From Actinomadura logoneensis (lineage in GTDB: Bacteria > Actinomycetota > Actinomycetes > Streptosporangiales > Streptosporangiaceae): DNA of 44,053 bases. The stretch covers positions 1 through 44,053 of the forward strand of contig NZ_QURH01000299.1 in NCBI RefSeq assembly GCF_003428695.1, read 5' to 3'. A program made the position numbers and the translations under genes. Positions 16,284 to 25,370 of the stretch are shown in pieces (positions within the stretch are counted from its first letter, which is position 1; each line of letters opens with the position of its first letter). The notes under the pieces were generated by a model. It had not been told where the DNA came from, searched no databases, and saw only the letters and a program-made list of their open reading frames with translations.

Positions 16284-16847
16284 CTACCGGTCGTGTACCT
16301 CGAACTGATCCACCCGACGGATGGACGGGAAGTCGTCCGGGAAGATCGGACAACGGATCTTGCGTTCCATCACACCTACCAGGAAGTCCACAAAGGTGCC
16401 ATGGAAGTGCCACCAGTCCCCGCCGTCTGTGACGACAATGTCCCACCGCTCGGGGTCGGTGTCTGTGGTCAGCCAAAGGCAGGAATCCCCGTTCTGGGTC
16501 GCGCCCCAATGCAGGAGACCACCTGGCTCCGGAAAGATCGGGAAGCGGGGCGCTTCGCTGGACTGGCCGTAATCGTCCACGAGGTAGATGCTCTCGGAAT
16601 CGGCCGTCAAAACCCTCAGAGGTTCGAGCGCATCTCCAATGCCAGCGAGCATGGCATCAGCGTCAGGACCGGGGCTGAATACGCCGAGGAAGTTATCGAA
16701 CTCCAGATTGTCGTAACGATCGAACAGGCGTTTGTAGTCCATTGGAAAACGCAGCCCAAACGCTCTCTCCACCGCCGCCCAGTCCACTGGAGAAGGCGTG
16801 ATCACTGGCGGTCCGATGATGACCTCGAGATCGGCGAATTCTGCCAT
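16284..16847 (-). CDS. SMI1/KNR4 (SUKH) family immunity-type protein
   Basis: 187 residues of the SUKH superfamily, many of which protect cells against the toxin ends of RHS, CDI and type VI polymorphic toxins. Recognisable parts are DWAAVERAFGLRFPMDYKRL near residue 23, GGLLHWGATQNGDSCLWLT near 108 and the WWHFHGTFVDFLVGV helix near 144. Start ATG 16847 and the intact length suggest a functional gene. GC content is lower than the flanks, as is common for horizontally moved immunity genes. An RHS C-terminal fragment on the same strand at 18827-19223 is the likely remnant of the matching toxin locus, but the two are separated by other debris. Confidence 0.85.
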   Translation of the reverse strand: MAEFADLEVIIGPPVITPSPVDWAAVERAFGLRFPMDYKRLFDRYDNLEFDNFLGVFSPGPDADAMLAGIGDALEPLRVLTADSESIYLVDDYGQSSEAPRFPIFPEPGGLLHWGATQNGDSCLWLTTDTDPERWDIVVTDGGDWWHFHGTFVDFLVGVMERKIRCPIFPDDFPSIRRVDQFEVHDR

Positions 16848-17537
16848 TATACACCCTGCCTCTCGGCCTGCTGATTAGGCATTTATCAATGCTTGTACCC
16901 GGCATGCCGTGCCGATCTCACCCTCGTGCGATGATGCGGATTCCATCGGGAACAAGATTGCCTCTCCTGCAAACAGGGATCGACCAATAATCGACCCCCT
17001 GTCCCTGTTTGACAGCCTTTCGAAACCGCCCCCTCGATAGTCCGCATGTTCGGCGTATTCACTGGATCGTGGATACATGTTACCGCATTTTCGAAAATTT
17101 TACCCGAGCCGCCGAGCTGATCCCGAGAAGGTGACAGCGTGCATACTTGTACTTATAGCGCTCCTCAGACGGGTTGGTGCTACGGGGGCCCGGGTGAGCT
17201 TCGACGTGACCGCCTCGGCCCCGTCGTGCGGGTTGCACTGTGGGCTGTTATGTCGGGGCCCCAGACGGCCACCCGGTCCCTGTTCACTCGCCTAGAAGAC
17301 CGCCCCAGCCAACGATTGGACATCAGAGAAGACAAAGGACCCCCGAGCACCAACCGCACGCAGAATCCGCCGACCGTTTTCGCAGGTCAGAATGGGAACG
17401 AGTCTCTGCCAACACTCATTTGCGGCCCCCATCTGTGGGCTCGACCTGCGGCGAGGTCCTCAGCCGGCTCTCGGCCTCAGCTCGACTCGACCCCGCTTGA
17501 ACCTCGTTTCATTTGGCTGGGCCGATAGTGTTTCGCC
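16848..17537. other. Intergenic stretch without a supportable gene
   Basis: About 690 bp between the SUKH gene and an IS5 fragment. GC is uneven (about 50% near 16900-17110, higher after). I see only short frames without ribosome sites or family resemblance, and no RNA gene. It is probably debris of insertions. Confidence 0.5.
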
Positions 17538-17690
17538 GTGACGATGGTGGAGCGTCTGGTTCCAGATGAGTCGTGGGAGTTGTTCGAGCGGGTGGTGCCA
17601 CCTGCACCGACACGTCCGAACGGAGGCGGTCGTCGCCGTGCCGGTGATCGCGAGGTGCTGGCAGCAGCGATGTTCTCAGACGGCGTCTGA
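17538..17690 (+). pseudogene. IS5-family transposase N-terminal fragment
   Basis: From GTG 17538 the frame reads MVERLVPDESWELFERVVPP, APTRPNGGGRRRAGDREVLA, then AAMFSDGV and a stop. This is the conserved N-terminal insertion-element domain of IS5-type transposases, cut after about 50 residues. The DDE domain is missing. It is not joined to the C-terminal fragment at 14686. Confidence 0.75.
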
Positions 17691-17867
17691 CCTTCGCTTG
17701 ACTCGGTTCACTCAATCCGGGCCGCACCAGGTCACATCTCACCTGGGCCACTCCTCTGGCATTTGTGGCTGCCCATGGAACCGCCAGTGATCCGCCCATT
17801 GGTCGCCGGACCGTGCTCGAGACCAGAGGGCGCCCGTTCCACCGCTTCCCTCATCCGGAGGACGCCA

Positions 17868-18519
17868 TGACCATCGATCAGGGCACCGCATACCGTTCCG
17901 GCGGCGTGTTGGACGCTCTCGAGTCCGCTTTCGCGCCCCTGACCAGCGGGCCCGTCCCGCTCGCCCTGGACGGCACGCTCCTGGGGCAGGAGGTGCCCAG
18001 TCGCCCGTTCCCGCTCAGCGAGCTGATCGGGCTCTTGTACGACCGCGCTGATGGCCCCGCGGTCTTACCGAGGACCCGTGACACGATCTGGCGGGCGCTG
18101 GTCGACAAGGCCCGCACAGGCGCCCCGCCTGGGTGACCGGGTGCTGCGGTGTCGCGCTGCCCGGTCTGAAGGCCACCGCCTCCCGCGCGGCGGGCCGACA
18201 CGGCTGCGGCTCACATCGATGGTGCGCAGGCCCTCCAGGAACACCGTGACGATTGGTCCGCACTCTGGATGCCGACCCGACCGACGACGTCACCTCCGAG
18301 AATCTTGATTGGTGTTTCTTTGGCCGGGTCGGTGGGAGTGCTGCGCGTGTGGCGCTGGCACGCGTTTGGCGGCCTTGCGCGCCCGGCAGATCACGCTCTA
18401 ACAGGAGAGTGCTCGCCGAGATCACGGACTTCGACCTGCGCCTGATCCCCAGAGGGGGAGAGGCCGTCCACGCCCGGATCATCATCTTATGTGATGGCCG
18501 CCCCCGTTTTCGCTACTGA
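17868..18519 (+). pseudogene. Decayed gene of an actinomycete-type hypothetical family
   Basis: ATG 17868 opens MTIDQGTAYRSGGVLDALES and continues through PFPLSELIGLLYDRADG to DTIWRALVDKARTGAPPG, with a stop at 18134. In the next frame the protein goes on as WVTGCCGVALPGLKATASRA, and further on, in yet another frame, as TLDADPTDDVTSENLDWCFF near 18256-18320. Together these look like one protein of about 200 residues seen in actinomycetes near RNA-polymerase-associated or mobile regions, but I cannot name it. At least two frameshifts separate the parts, so it is a pseudogene unless the assembly is wrong. A ribosome site GGAGG (17858-17862) precedes the ATG. Confidence 0.55.
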
Positions 18520-18573
18520 CCCAACCGGAATAATCTGAAATCCATCTCTGACTGCCGATTCGACTGATTAAAA

Positions 18574-18747
18574 TTACCGCCGCCCTCGATTGCTGCAATT
18601 GCTCACGAGTAACCCAAAGATGGATATGGCAATCGCGGCCGATCCAATAATCAGAGGTACACAGAAAGCGCGATCGAGCATATTTTGCAGGTAGGAAATG
18701 AGTGAGATTGCAAGCAATACCACTCCGGCGAGTGCAGCAACCTTCAA
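18574..18747 (-). CDS. Possible small two-helix membrane protein
   Basis: A 57-codon frame ending TAA at 18576-18574 encodes two hydrophobic stretches, VAALAGVVLLAISLISYL and VPLIIGSAAIAISIFGLLVS, with a basic end. The frame is open from TTG 18747. Ten codons further up, GTG 18777 lies next to GGAGG, but an in-frame TAG intervenes. GC is low compared with the neighbours. It may be real, a remnant, or chance. Confidence 0.25.
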   Translation of the reverse strand: MKVAALAGVVLLAISLISYLQNMLDRAFCVPLIIGSAAIAISIFGLLVSNCSNRGRR

Positions 18748-18785
18748 TGCACATCGTTGCTATTTGTTGAATTTCACATTCCTCC

Positions 18786-18815
18786 ACCTCGGGGCGGCCG
18801 GAGCCGCCCCGAGGT
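18786..18815. terminator. Perfect 13-bp hairpin, probable terminator
   Basis: ACCTCGGGGCGGC (18786-18798) pairs perfectly with GCCGCCCCGAGGT (18803-18815) around a CGGA loop. No long T-tract is present on either side. It lies 11 bases beyond the stop of the RHS fragment on the minus strand, where a terminator is expected. Confidence 0.6.
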
Positions 18816-18826
18816 CTTCGGTGAGT

Positions 18827-19223
18827 CTAGGCTGCTGCCTCTTGAGTTAGCCAGCCAAGTACAAGGCCGGCGCTTCGGTAGCCGAGACAACCCCCTACAA
18901 TTCTGTCTTTCATGCTTGATCCGCCAAGATAGTCGTCAGTGAATCCTGTAGCGCATCCACCGATTCCCCCGGCGAGGGCCGGGCTTCCGGTCAGGGCGAA
19001 CGTCATCCCCCCCGAAAGCGCTGCCAGCCCAGGCGGCAGTCCAGTTGCTCCTGATGTCTTTCCCGCTGGAATCGGTGTAATTGATCGGGTTGTCGGCTGC
19101 GCAGGCATAGCGGTTGCCGCGCTCTACATTGCCGAGGAAAACGAGAGAGTCCCGCTGTGTGAATCCTCCGAGTGCGGGGACGTAGTAACGCATTCCGAGC
19201 GGAAGTTCACGGCCGTCGTGAGT
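18827..19223 (-). pseudogene. RHS-repeat core protein, C-terminal fragment with a frameshift
   Basis: The minus-strand frame reads LGMRYYVPALGGFTQRDSLV and then NRYACAADNPINYTDSSGKD, the RHS-associated core signature that precedes the variable toxin tip of polymorphic toxins. The frame shifts in a run of seven C at 19007-19013 to one reading MTFALTGSPALAGGIGGCAT and ending GWLTQEAAA at 18827. The short tip is glycine-rich and hydrophobic, without a nuclease or deaminase motif. The large N-terminal RHS barrel is missing upstream, so this is an orphan end. It shares its strand with the SUKH immunity gene 2 kb downstream. Confidence 0.8.
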
Positions 19224-19437
19224 CGAGCCTTCGGACGGCGATGTCGAGCGAAAGGGGGGTGATCGGCAAAGCCGTCCCGTCGAACCACTGAACGGTCAGC
19301 GGGTGTTTTTAAGCGTGTCTGATCTGCACGGTCTCGACCGCTCGGAGAGGCGTTTCCAGGTTGGGTCTGATCGCTTCCCGGTTGGTTGTACTGGTTGTTG
19401 CGGCTTCTGGGGGACTGCAGTGAGTTGTGGTTGAGAG

Positions 19438-19650
19438 TCAGGTGAGCGAGTCCGGCCAGGTGTCGGGGTCGTCTGGGTCCAGGACGCTTGCGCCGTCGGG
19501 AAGCCAGGGGAAGGCGATCGCAGTCGATGGCCGTTCACGTTCCAGCGTTTGGTGGCCCAGTCCTCCACGTCCGCGTTCTGCACCACTGTGGTGAACTCGG
19601 TCGGGGGCTGGTAGTTGTGGGCGGTGATGTAGTGGTTGATCAGGGCGGGA
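19438..19650 (-). pseudogene. C-terminal fragment of an unrecognised protein
   Basis: On the minus strand ALINHYITAHNYQPPTEF continues to DVEDWATKRWNVNGHRLR, then after a frameshift near 19515 to AFPWLPDGASVLDPDDPD and a stop TGA at 19440-19438. The acidic end and the coherent reading across one frameshift point to a real gene end. I do not recognise the family. Upstream it stops where the MFS transporter gene begins in the opposite direction. Confidence 0.4.
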
Positions 19651-19679
19651 GCCGGATTACGCGCCGAGTCTCGGGCCTG

Positions 19680-20957
19680 GTGCGTGCCCAGTCCTCTCGG
19701 ATCACCGCGCCGCTGCGCACCTCCCGCGGGTACCGGCGCTACTACGCCTCCATGGTCGCCAACGCCCTCGGGTCGGGGATCGCGACGGGCGCGGTCTCGA
19801 TGACGATCCTGGACACCGGTGGCGGGGCGACCGGGATCGCGATGCTGCTGTTGGCGCAGGTCGGGACGCAGGTGTTGTTGATGCCGGTGTCCGGGGCGGC
19901 TGCCGACCGGGTTCCGCGCCGTCTGCTGCTGGTCGGGTCGCTGGTGGTGTTCGGAGTGATCGGCGCTGCCCAGACCGTACTGGCCGCCACCGATACCGCG
20001 TCGGTTGCCGCGTTGGCGGTGCTGGGGGCGGTGACGTTCGCGGTGTCGTCGTTCATCCTTCCTGCCCAGGAAGGGGTTGTTCGGTCGCTGGTGAGCCTGG
20101 AGCACCTGCGGGAAGCGAACGCGTTGGCCAAGCTCACCCGCTACAGCGCGACGATCGTCGGTCCGTCCGTCGGCGGAGTGCTGGTCGCGGCGTTCGGAAC
20201 CTCGGTCACCCTCGGCGTCGACGCGGTGTCCTACTACGCGGCGGCCGCGCTGATGGCGCGGGTGCCGGTCCCGGCCTTGAAGCGGTCCCCGACCATGTTC
20301 CGCACCGATGTCGCCGAGATGTGGACGATCGCGGTCTCCAGGCGCTGGTTGTGGGTGAACGTGCTGGCGGGTGCGTTCGGCGTCGCGTGCTGGCACATCG
20401 GCTACGGCATCGTCGGCATCACCTACGTCCGCGCCCACCTCGGAGGCCCGGCCGCCTGGGGCGCCGTCGCCAGCTGCCTGGGCGGCGGGATGGTGGCGGG
20501 CGCGGTGGTCAGCCTGGTGTGGCCGCCGGTGCGGGCCGGGTGGCGCAACAACCTGGGCTGCGTACCGATGCTGCTGCCCGACGCGCTCATGGCGTTGCGG
20601 GCGCCGCTGTGGGCGGTCGGCGCCGGGGTCGCAGCCGCGGCCGCGGGCATGTCGATCGCGGCGGTCGCCTGGCGCGCGATCCTGCAGCAGGAGTTCCCCG
20701 ACGCCCAGCAGGGGCGCGTGTCGGCGGTGGCGTGGACGGGAGAGCTCGTCATCGCGCCGCTCGGCTACCCGGTGGTCCCCGTCCTGCTGTCTGCGTTCGG
20801 GACCCGGGGAACACTCGCCGTGTGCAGCGCCGGGATGGCCCTGGGCGCGCTCGCGCCGCTGACCGTCCCGTCCTGCCGACGACTACGCCTCCACACCACC
20901 ACTTCGAAGACGGTCCCCGCGGCGCGAACCGACGGCGCGGGCCGGAACGACCGGTGA
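19680..20957 (+). CDS. MFS transporter, probable efflux pump
   Basis: Membrane protein of about 425 residues with 10-12 hydrophobic helices. It resembles the MFS-3 type exporters: an entry RGYRRYYASMVANALGSGIA, the loop SGAAADRVPRRLLL between helices 2 and 3, and repeated glycine-rich helices such as LGGGMVAGAVVSLVWPPV. The frame extends upstream to 19488, but that part makes no sense as protein; GTG 19680 is the most likely start, without a convincing ribosome site. The junction with the fragment at 19438-19650 suggests the 5' end was rearranged, so the original start may be lost. The substrate is unknown. Confidence 0.72.
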   Translation: MRAQSSRITAPLRTSRGYRRYYASMVANALGSGIATGAVSMTILDTGGGATGIAMLLLAQVGTQVLLMPVSGAAADRVPRRLLLVGSLVVFGVIGAAQTVLAATDTASVAALAVLGAVTFAVSSFILPAQEGVVRSLVSLEHLREANALAKLTRYSATIVGPSVGGVLVAAFGTSVTLGVDAVSYYAAAALMARVPVPALKRSPTMFRTDVAEMWTIAVSRRWLWVNVLAGAFGVACWHIGYGIVGITYVRAHLGGPAAWGAVASCLGGGMVAGAVVSLVWPPVRAGWRNNLGCVPMLLPDALMALRAPLWAVGAGVAAAAAGMSIAAVAWRAILQQEFPDAQQGRVSAVAWTGELVIAPLGYPVVPVLLSAFGTRGTLAVCSAGMALGALAPLTVPSCRRLRLHTTTSKTVPAARTDGAGRNDR

Positions 20958-21147
20958 CCCGCCGCCACACGTTCCCTGCACGCCCCCGGCCCAGGCGAGA
21001 GGAATTTGAGTGGCCCGGTACTTGGGCGACGATGGGTGGGTGAGCTGCAGCCCGGCGGCCGATGGGTCACGCGTCCGCCGGTTCCGGCGCTCCCCCGGTC
21101 ACCCCCCATCACGCGCCTCACCTGCACCGACTAGTCGGAGACACATC

Positions 21148-21471
21148 GTGCAACTTCGCGAGATCCAGAAACGTGCTTGGGACAACAAGGTCACCCAAGG
21201 CTTCAACACGACCGACCTGAACCTGGAATTCGCACTCGCCCACGCCGAGCTGTCGGAGGCGTTCGAAGCCTCCCGCAAACAGCCCGGCAACCTCGGTGAG
21301 GAGCTCGCGGACGTGCTGCTGTTCCTGGTGTCGATCGCCGAGATGCGCGGCGTCGACCTGGACACCGCCGTCGAAGCGAAGCTCGCCAAGAACGCGGCCC
21401 GCGTCTACCAGCGCAACGACACCGGCATCCTGGTCAAGACCGAAGAGACCATCGCGGCCGAGCGCGGCTGA
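21148..21471 (+). CDS. MazG-like nucleotide pyrophosphohydrolase
   Basis: 107-residue all-alpha NTP pyrophosphatase of the MazG type. Metal-binding acidic residues appear as HAELSEAFEASR and LGEELADVLLFLVSIAEM, the ExxE and ExxD pattern of the family. The frame is open from 21010, but GTG 21148 (VQLREIQKRAWDNKV) has GGAG nine bases upstream and matches the family start. Such single-domain enzymes clean up non-canonical or modified nucleotides and are also common in phages and mobile DNA. It has no operon partner. The 250 bases downstream contain no gene I can support. Confidence 0.85.
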   Translation: MQLREIQKRAWDNKVTQGFNTTDLNLEFALAHAELSEAFEASRKQPGNLGEELADVLLFLVSIAEMRGVDLDTAVEAKLAKNAARVYQRNDTGILVKTEETIAAERG

Positions 21472-21706
21472 GAAACGGATGCGGCATGTCGTGGACGCGG
21501 AGATGGCCGACGATGCCTATGGCGGCACCGGAGCATCCATCCGCCATGACCGTCGGCCGAGGCTGCCCGCACACGTCGCTGCTCGAGGCGGGGCGTTGAA
21601 GGCTGCGGTCAGGTAGAGCTCGCCGACAGCCTGCCCGGCGTCATCATCCCTTCTCCTGCCAGGCCCAGCGGCGGAAGGGGTATCGCATCTGAGGCGCCGG
21701 CGCCGC

Positions 21707-22972
21707 TACAGCGGACCACCGCGCGTCATCTCCAGGAAGTCCTTGACCACAGGTACCCGTCGGTGCTCGCGGAACTTGACCCGCAGGTCAGCAAGCGCGG
21801 CGCTCCCGCGCGCGGAGGTCACGCCCCCCCATGTGGCCGACGGCGCGGCGGGCCACCAGGACTGCTGCGTCGAGGTCGTTCAGCGCGAGGTACGCCTCGG
21901 CGTTGCGGGCTTCGTAGATCGCCGCTCCGCGTGGGTAGGCCTCTCCGTCGTAGGCTTCGCTGCGGCTGAACATAGCGGCCTGTCCGAAGTGGTGAAGCGC
22001 TTGGTCGGGGCGGCCGAGGTTCAGGGCGGAGCTGCCCAGCAGCTGGTGGATCTCGCCGCGGTTGACCCAGTACAGCGAGGCCAGGTCCTCGTTCAGGGGG
22101 ACCGCTTTGTCGTAGGCGCGCAGTGCGGCGTTGGCGGCATGGTCGGAGGCGCGGGCGTCGTGGGCGCGAGCATAGGCGCGGCAGGCGCGGGCGTGCAGCA
22201 TGGCGGTCATCCGGGCCGAGCCGGTGGCGGTCCCGTAACGGTGAGCGGTCTCCACCAGGGACGTGGCCGCTTCTGGCTCGCCTGTCGAGTAGCACTTGAT
22301 CGCCCAGAAGGCGCACGTGTTCGCCAGGACCTCGGAGTTGCCCGATCTCAGTGCCAGTTCGGCTGCGGTCGTAAAGTGCCGTTCCGCGGTGTGGGGTGCG
22401 CCGTTGTCGTAGGCGGTCCAGCCTGCGGCGCGTTGGGCGTCGGCGGCGGCCGCCACCAGGCGACGCTCGACCGACTCGCTGTAGGACGCCGACCGCAGCG
22501 TCCCGGTGATCATCTCGTACTCGCGGACGGCTCCGGCGTAGACGCGGCCCGATCCCACCTGGTCGTCCATGTGGCGTAGCACGTCGAGCCGCTGCTCATG
22601 GCGACGGACGTCGCTCGTCCCCACCCGGCGTCTCGCCGTGGCGCTCACGCCGGGTGTGGAAGGGAAGCCCAAGGCGGCTGAGCCGCTGATCATCGAGAGG
22701 AGGATGAAGCGTCGTCGTTGCACGAGGTCACTAGCCCTTTCGTGAGCGTCGGGCAGAGATACCGGTGCCTGGCGCGCGAACAGGATCACCGCGGGGACTG
22801 CTTGCTCGCGCCACCTGGGTCAGCCGGGCTGGATGACGTCGAACGCGGGCACGTCGAGCAGGTCGGCGAGAGCCGGCTGCGTGTGCCGGTAGGGAACGGT
22901 GCCGTGGTTCCACTGGTCCAGTTTCTGCCGATGGGCCTCAAGCCCGCCATAGCCGAGGCGATTGGTTGTTTC
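21707..22972 (-). pseudogene. XRE-TPR transcriptional regulator, broken by a stop and a frameshift
   Basis: An actinomycete regulator with an N-terminal helix-turn-helix and a TPR-like C-terminus. The start region reads LDQWNHGTVPYRHTQPALAD, then DVIQPG, TGA, PRW; the family has Trp at this stop. After the TGA the long frame (GTG 22789 to 21788) contains RRRFILLSMISGSAALGFPS and many TPR helices (ERHFTTAAELALRSGNSEVL). At 21824-21830 a seven-C run shifts the frame, beyond which the normal end resumes: VTSARGSAALADLRVKF then RVPVVKDFLEMTRG with a stop at 21707. A single nonsense change and one homopolymer indel separate it from an intact gene. Confidence 0.78.
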
Positions 22973-23801
22973 CGTGCCGCACCGGTCCAGACTGTGACCG
23001 CATGAGAACTGTCAGTGTCGACTGTGAGGATGCGGTTGCAACCGCCCCACGCATGAGGAGGTTGACCCCAGGTCAGGGCCTGGTCCGGGGGTCCCATTCG
23101 GCGAGCGCGGCCCTGCTCCGCCCCTGACGCACCCGATCAACCACCCGCTGGGGGCGGAGGAAGAGATTCCCGCACTTCGGCGGCCAAGGACCTCGGAGGT
23201 CAGCCCAGTCACCGGAGCTTTACGTGCATGACGTCCCCGGCATGTGCTGCGGCTGGGCCCGCCATCACCCGCACCGGACGCGCGAGCACCTTGTCAGCGC
23301 TTGAAATAATCCCCGCCGCCCCGGAGGTCATCACCAGAACCGAGCATCCGGTGTTCACAAAAGCCTCCCTTGAGATCCACAGGCCAGTCAGAATGATGTC
23401 TCGAGATGGAGTCCCCACTCAAATTTCGCATCATTGCATTCCACTGGCCCCTGGAATTCACAGGATCGAGAGAGTGCCTTTTCTTTGAAGGCGGCACCTC
23501 TCCCCCGAAGTGTCGCCTTGATGGTGGAGCCGCCAACTAAAGACTGTACCGCGATGGTTTATATCGGCGCCTGGGCGAAGTTCGGCGAAGTACTCCTCGC
23601 GGGCCGCGGATGCGGCAAGAAAGAGACAACGGGGCGAGTGCGGCGATTTGGCGGCCTTGCGGAACAACTTCAAGCAGTCGTCAGCGCCCTGAGGCATGGC
23701 CAACTCCCGGGAAGAGGGGGCTTGGCATCGGGCCATAATCACGCCCGTACACATGTACGGGCGTGTCCAGAGGCGAGGCGAAGGCTTCTGCTTGCCCGAG
23801 G
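22973..23801. other. Intergenic stretch without a supportable gene
   Basis: Roughly 830 bp with only short frames. A minus-strand stretch near 23540-23720 (LKLFRKAAKSPHSPRCLFLA) could be a remnant but has no ribosome site or recognisable family. GC dips around 23300-23450. The only clear structure is the dyad at 23740. Confidence 0.45.
23740..23765. promoter_or_regulatory. 11-bp perfect inverted repeat downstream of the HxlR gene
   Basis: CACGCCCGTAC (23740-23750), spacer ACAT, then GTACGGGCGTG (23755-23765). There is no T-tract, so it could be an operator or a structured transcript end. It lies 37 bases beyond the HxlR stop. Confidence 0.4.
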
Positions 23802-24311
23802 TCAGCGGGGGTGTTGATCGCGGGCGGCGATGAGGGGGCCGATGACGTGGGTACCGGGGCCGATGCGGCCGCCAGGGCCGGGAAGCTGGGTGGTGTTGTC
23901 GGCGGTGAGCTCGTGGCCGCAGTGAGCACAGGTGGTGACGGCCTCGGTGTCGTGTCCGCACTCCAGGTGGTGGATGCGCACGGGCGGGCCGGACTCCCCG
24001 CACCAGCGGTCACCCCATCGCATGAGGGCGAGCAGGACGGGATACAGCTCCTTGCCCTTCTCGGTCGCCAGGTAGTGCTCGCGGGGTGGATGGTCCTGGT
24101 AGCGCTCGCGGGTCAGCACACCCTCCTCCACCAGGCGGGAGAGCCGGGCGGCCAGGATCTTGCGCGAGATGCCCAGGTCTCGGGCGAGATCGTCGAAACG
24201 TGTAACACCCACCAGGACGTCCCGCATGATGAGCGCCGTCCATGCGTCCGCGAACAGGTCGGTGGCGCGCGCGATCGAGCACGCGACGTCGGCGAGCGGA
24301 GTCCTGGTCAC
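23802..24311 (-). CDS. HxlR-family winged-helix transcriptional regulator
   Basis: 169 residues with the HxlR winged helix: ACSIARATDLFADAWTALIM, then RFDDLARDLGISRKILAARL and GVLTRERYQDHPPREHYLAT, the recognition helix and wing. The C-terminal extension has two CxxC-like pairs (HLECGHD and CAHCGHEL), which could bind zinc. It is divergent from the methyltransferase gene, and two palindromes fill the gap. It probably represses itself and the methyltransferase. Start ATG 24311 was chosen as the first in-frame Met matching the family length. Confidence 0.88.
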   Translation of the reverse strand: MTRTPLADVACSIARATDLFADAWTALIMRDVLVGVTRFDDLARDLGISRKILAARLSRLVEEGVLTRERYQDHPPREHYLATEKGKELYPVLLALMRWGDRWCGESGPPVRIHHLECGHDTEAVTTCAHCGHELTADNTTQLPGPGGRIGPGTHVIGPLIAARDQHPR

Positions 24312-24327
24312 CCCCCGAGATTACCTG

Positions 24328-24366
24328 AGTTCCCTTAGGGGACTAATGTCAGTTCCCTAAGGGAAC
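24328..24366. promoter_or_regulatory. Two palindromic operators between hxlR and the methyltransferase gene
   Basis: AGTTCCCTTAGGGGACT (24328-24344) and GTTCCCTAAGGGAAC (24352-24366) are near-identical dyads with centres 23 bases apart, about two helical turns. The second is perfect (7-bp arms). They lie upstream of both divergent genes, as expected for HxlR dimers. Confidence 0.7.
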
Positions 24367-24382
24367 CCACGAGGAGGGTGTC

Positions 24383-25147
24383 ATGGAACCGACCATCGAA
24401 CTGGACTCGGATGCGGCCGGCGTCATCGACGGGCGCCACATCCGGGCCCTCACCTTCCAGGACGTGCGGCTGGAGTACGTGAGTTCGGTGCTGCGCCGAC
24501 TCGGGATCGACCCGGCCGGGCGTACCGCTCTGGTCGTCGGCAGCGGACGCGGGCTGCTCGCCCGGGGGCTGGCCGGGCTCGGCATGGACGTCGTCGCACT
24601 GGATCCGTCCCCGGAGGCGACCGCGATCGCGCGGGAGGCGGACGCGGAGGCCGCCGAGTACGTGACCGCGCCCGCGGAGAATCCCGGATTCGCCGACGCG
24701 TCCTTCGACGTCCTCTTCTACGCCGACACCTTCGAGATCACCGACGATCTCGACGGCGTCGTCGAGCAGGCGGCCAGACTGCTGCGGCCTGACGGCGTGC
24801 TGTTCTATGACACCGTCAACCGGACGCCGGTCTCCCGGTTGATCTACCTGGGCGCCTTCCAGGCGTTGCCACAGACCCGGATCATGCCGCGCGGTCGCTA
24901 CACCGCCGCGCGGTTGCGGACTCCCCAGGAGGTCGCGGCGGCGTTCGCCGCTCACGGGCTACAGAACGAGGACGTCTGCTCCTTCAAGCCCGCGAACGTT
25001 CTCGACCTGGTCCGGGCCGTCGTCGCACGTCGGAAGGGAAGGATCGACGACGAGGCAATCCCGGCAATGACGGGCTTCGTGCTCGAGCCGAATGGCAAGC
25101 CGATCGTCACCTATCTCGGTCACGCTCTGGCGCGCAAAAACGCATGA
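24383..25147 (+). CDS. Class I SAM-dependent methyltransferase (UbiG-like)
   Basis: 254 residues. Motif I LVVGSGRGLLARGLAGLGMD near residue 50 binds S-adenosylmethionine, followed by VVALDPSPEA (acidic end of strand 2) and SFDVLFYADTFEITDD (motif post-II). The later ARLLRPDGVLFYDTVNRTPV matches UbiG/3-demethylubiquinone O-methyltransferases. GAGGAGGG lies eight bases before ATG 24383. It is divergent from the HxlR regulator with paired operators in between, so it is probably induced by the ligand sensed by HxlR. The substrate is likely a phenolic or quinone compound by analogy, not shown by sequence. Confidence 0.86.
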   Translation: MEPTIELDSDAAGVIDGRHIRALTFQDVRLEYVSSVLRRLGIDPAGRTALVVGSGRGLLARGLAGLGMDVVALDPSPEATAIAREADAEAAEYVTAPAENPGFADASFDVLFYADTFEITDDLDGVVEQAARLLRPDGVLFYDTVNRTPVSRLIYLGAFQALPQTRIMPRGRYTAARLRTPQEVAAAFAAHGLQNEDVCSFKPANVLDLVRAVVARRKGRIDDEAIPAMTGFVLEPNGKPIVTYLGHALARKNA

Positions 25148-25370
25148 AGCTAGCGAACTCCGTCCATGGCTTGTGGGCGCTCTGAGCTCACCTCAGCCAA
25201 CCTCCGGAAACGTGTACCTTTCTGGGCTTCCCGGCGACCTGGGGCGATCGCGTCCAGAAACCCCCGTCCAGGCCGGTCGCTCTACTTTGGGGCCGGGGCC
25301 ACGTTCGGGAGGAGGACGCCTCTTCCGGTGACACGCCACCTCTGTCGTACCCGACGGGCGCAATCCCGCC

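Noticed and set aside
18827-19223. Active RHS toxin domain
   Set aside because: The tip lacks any nuclease, deaminase or ART motif, the frame is broken, and the RHS barrel is missing.
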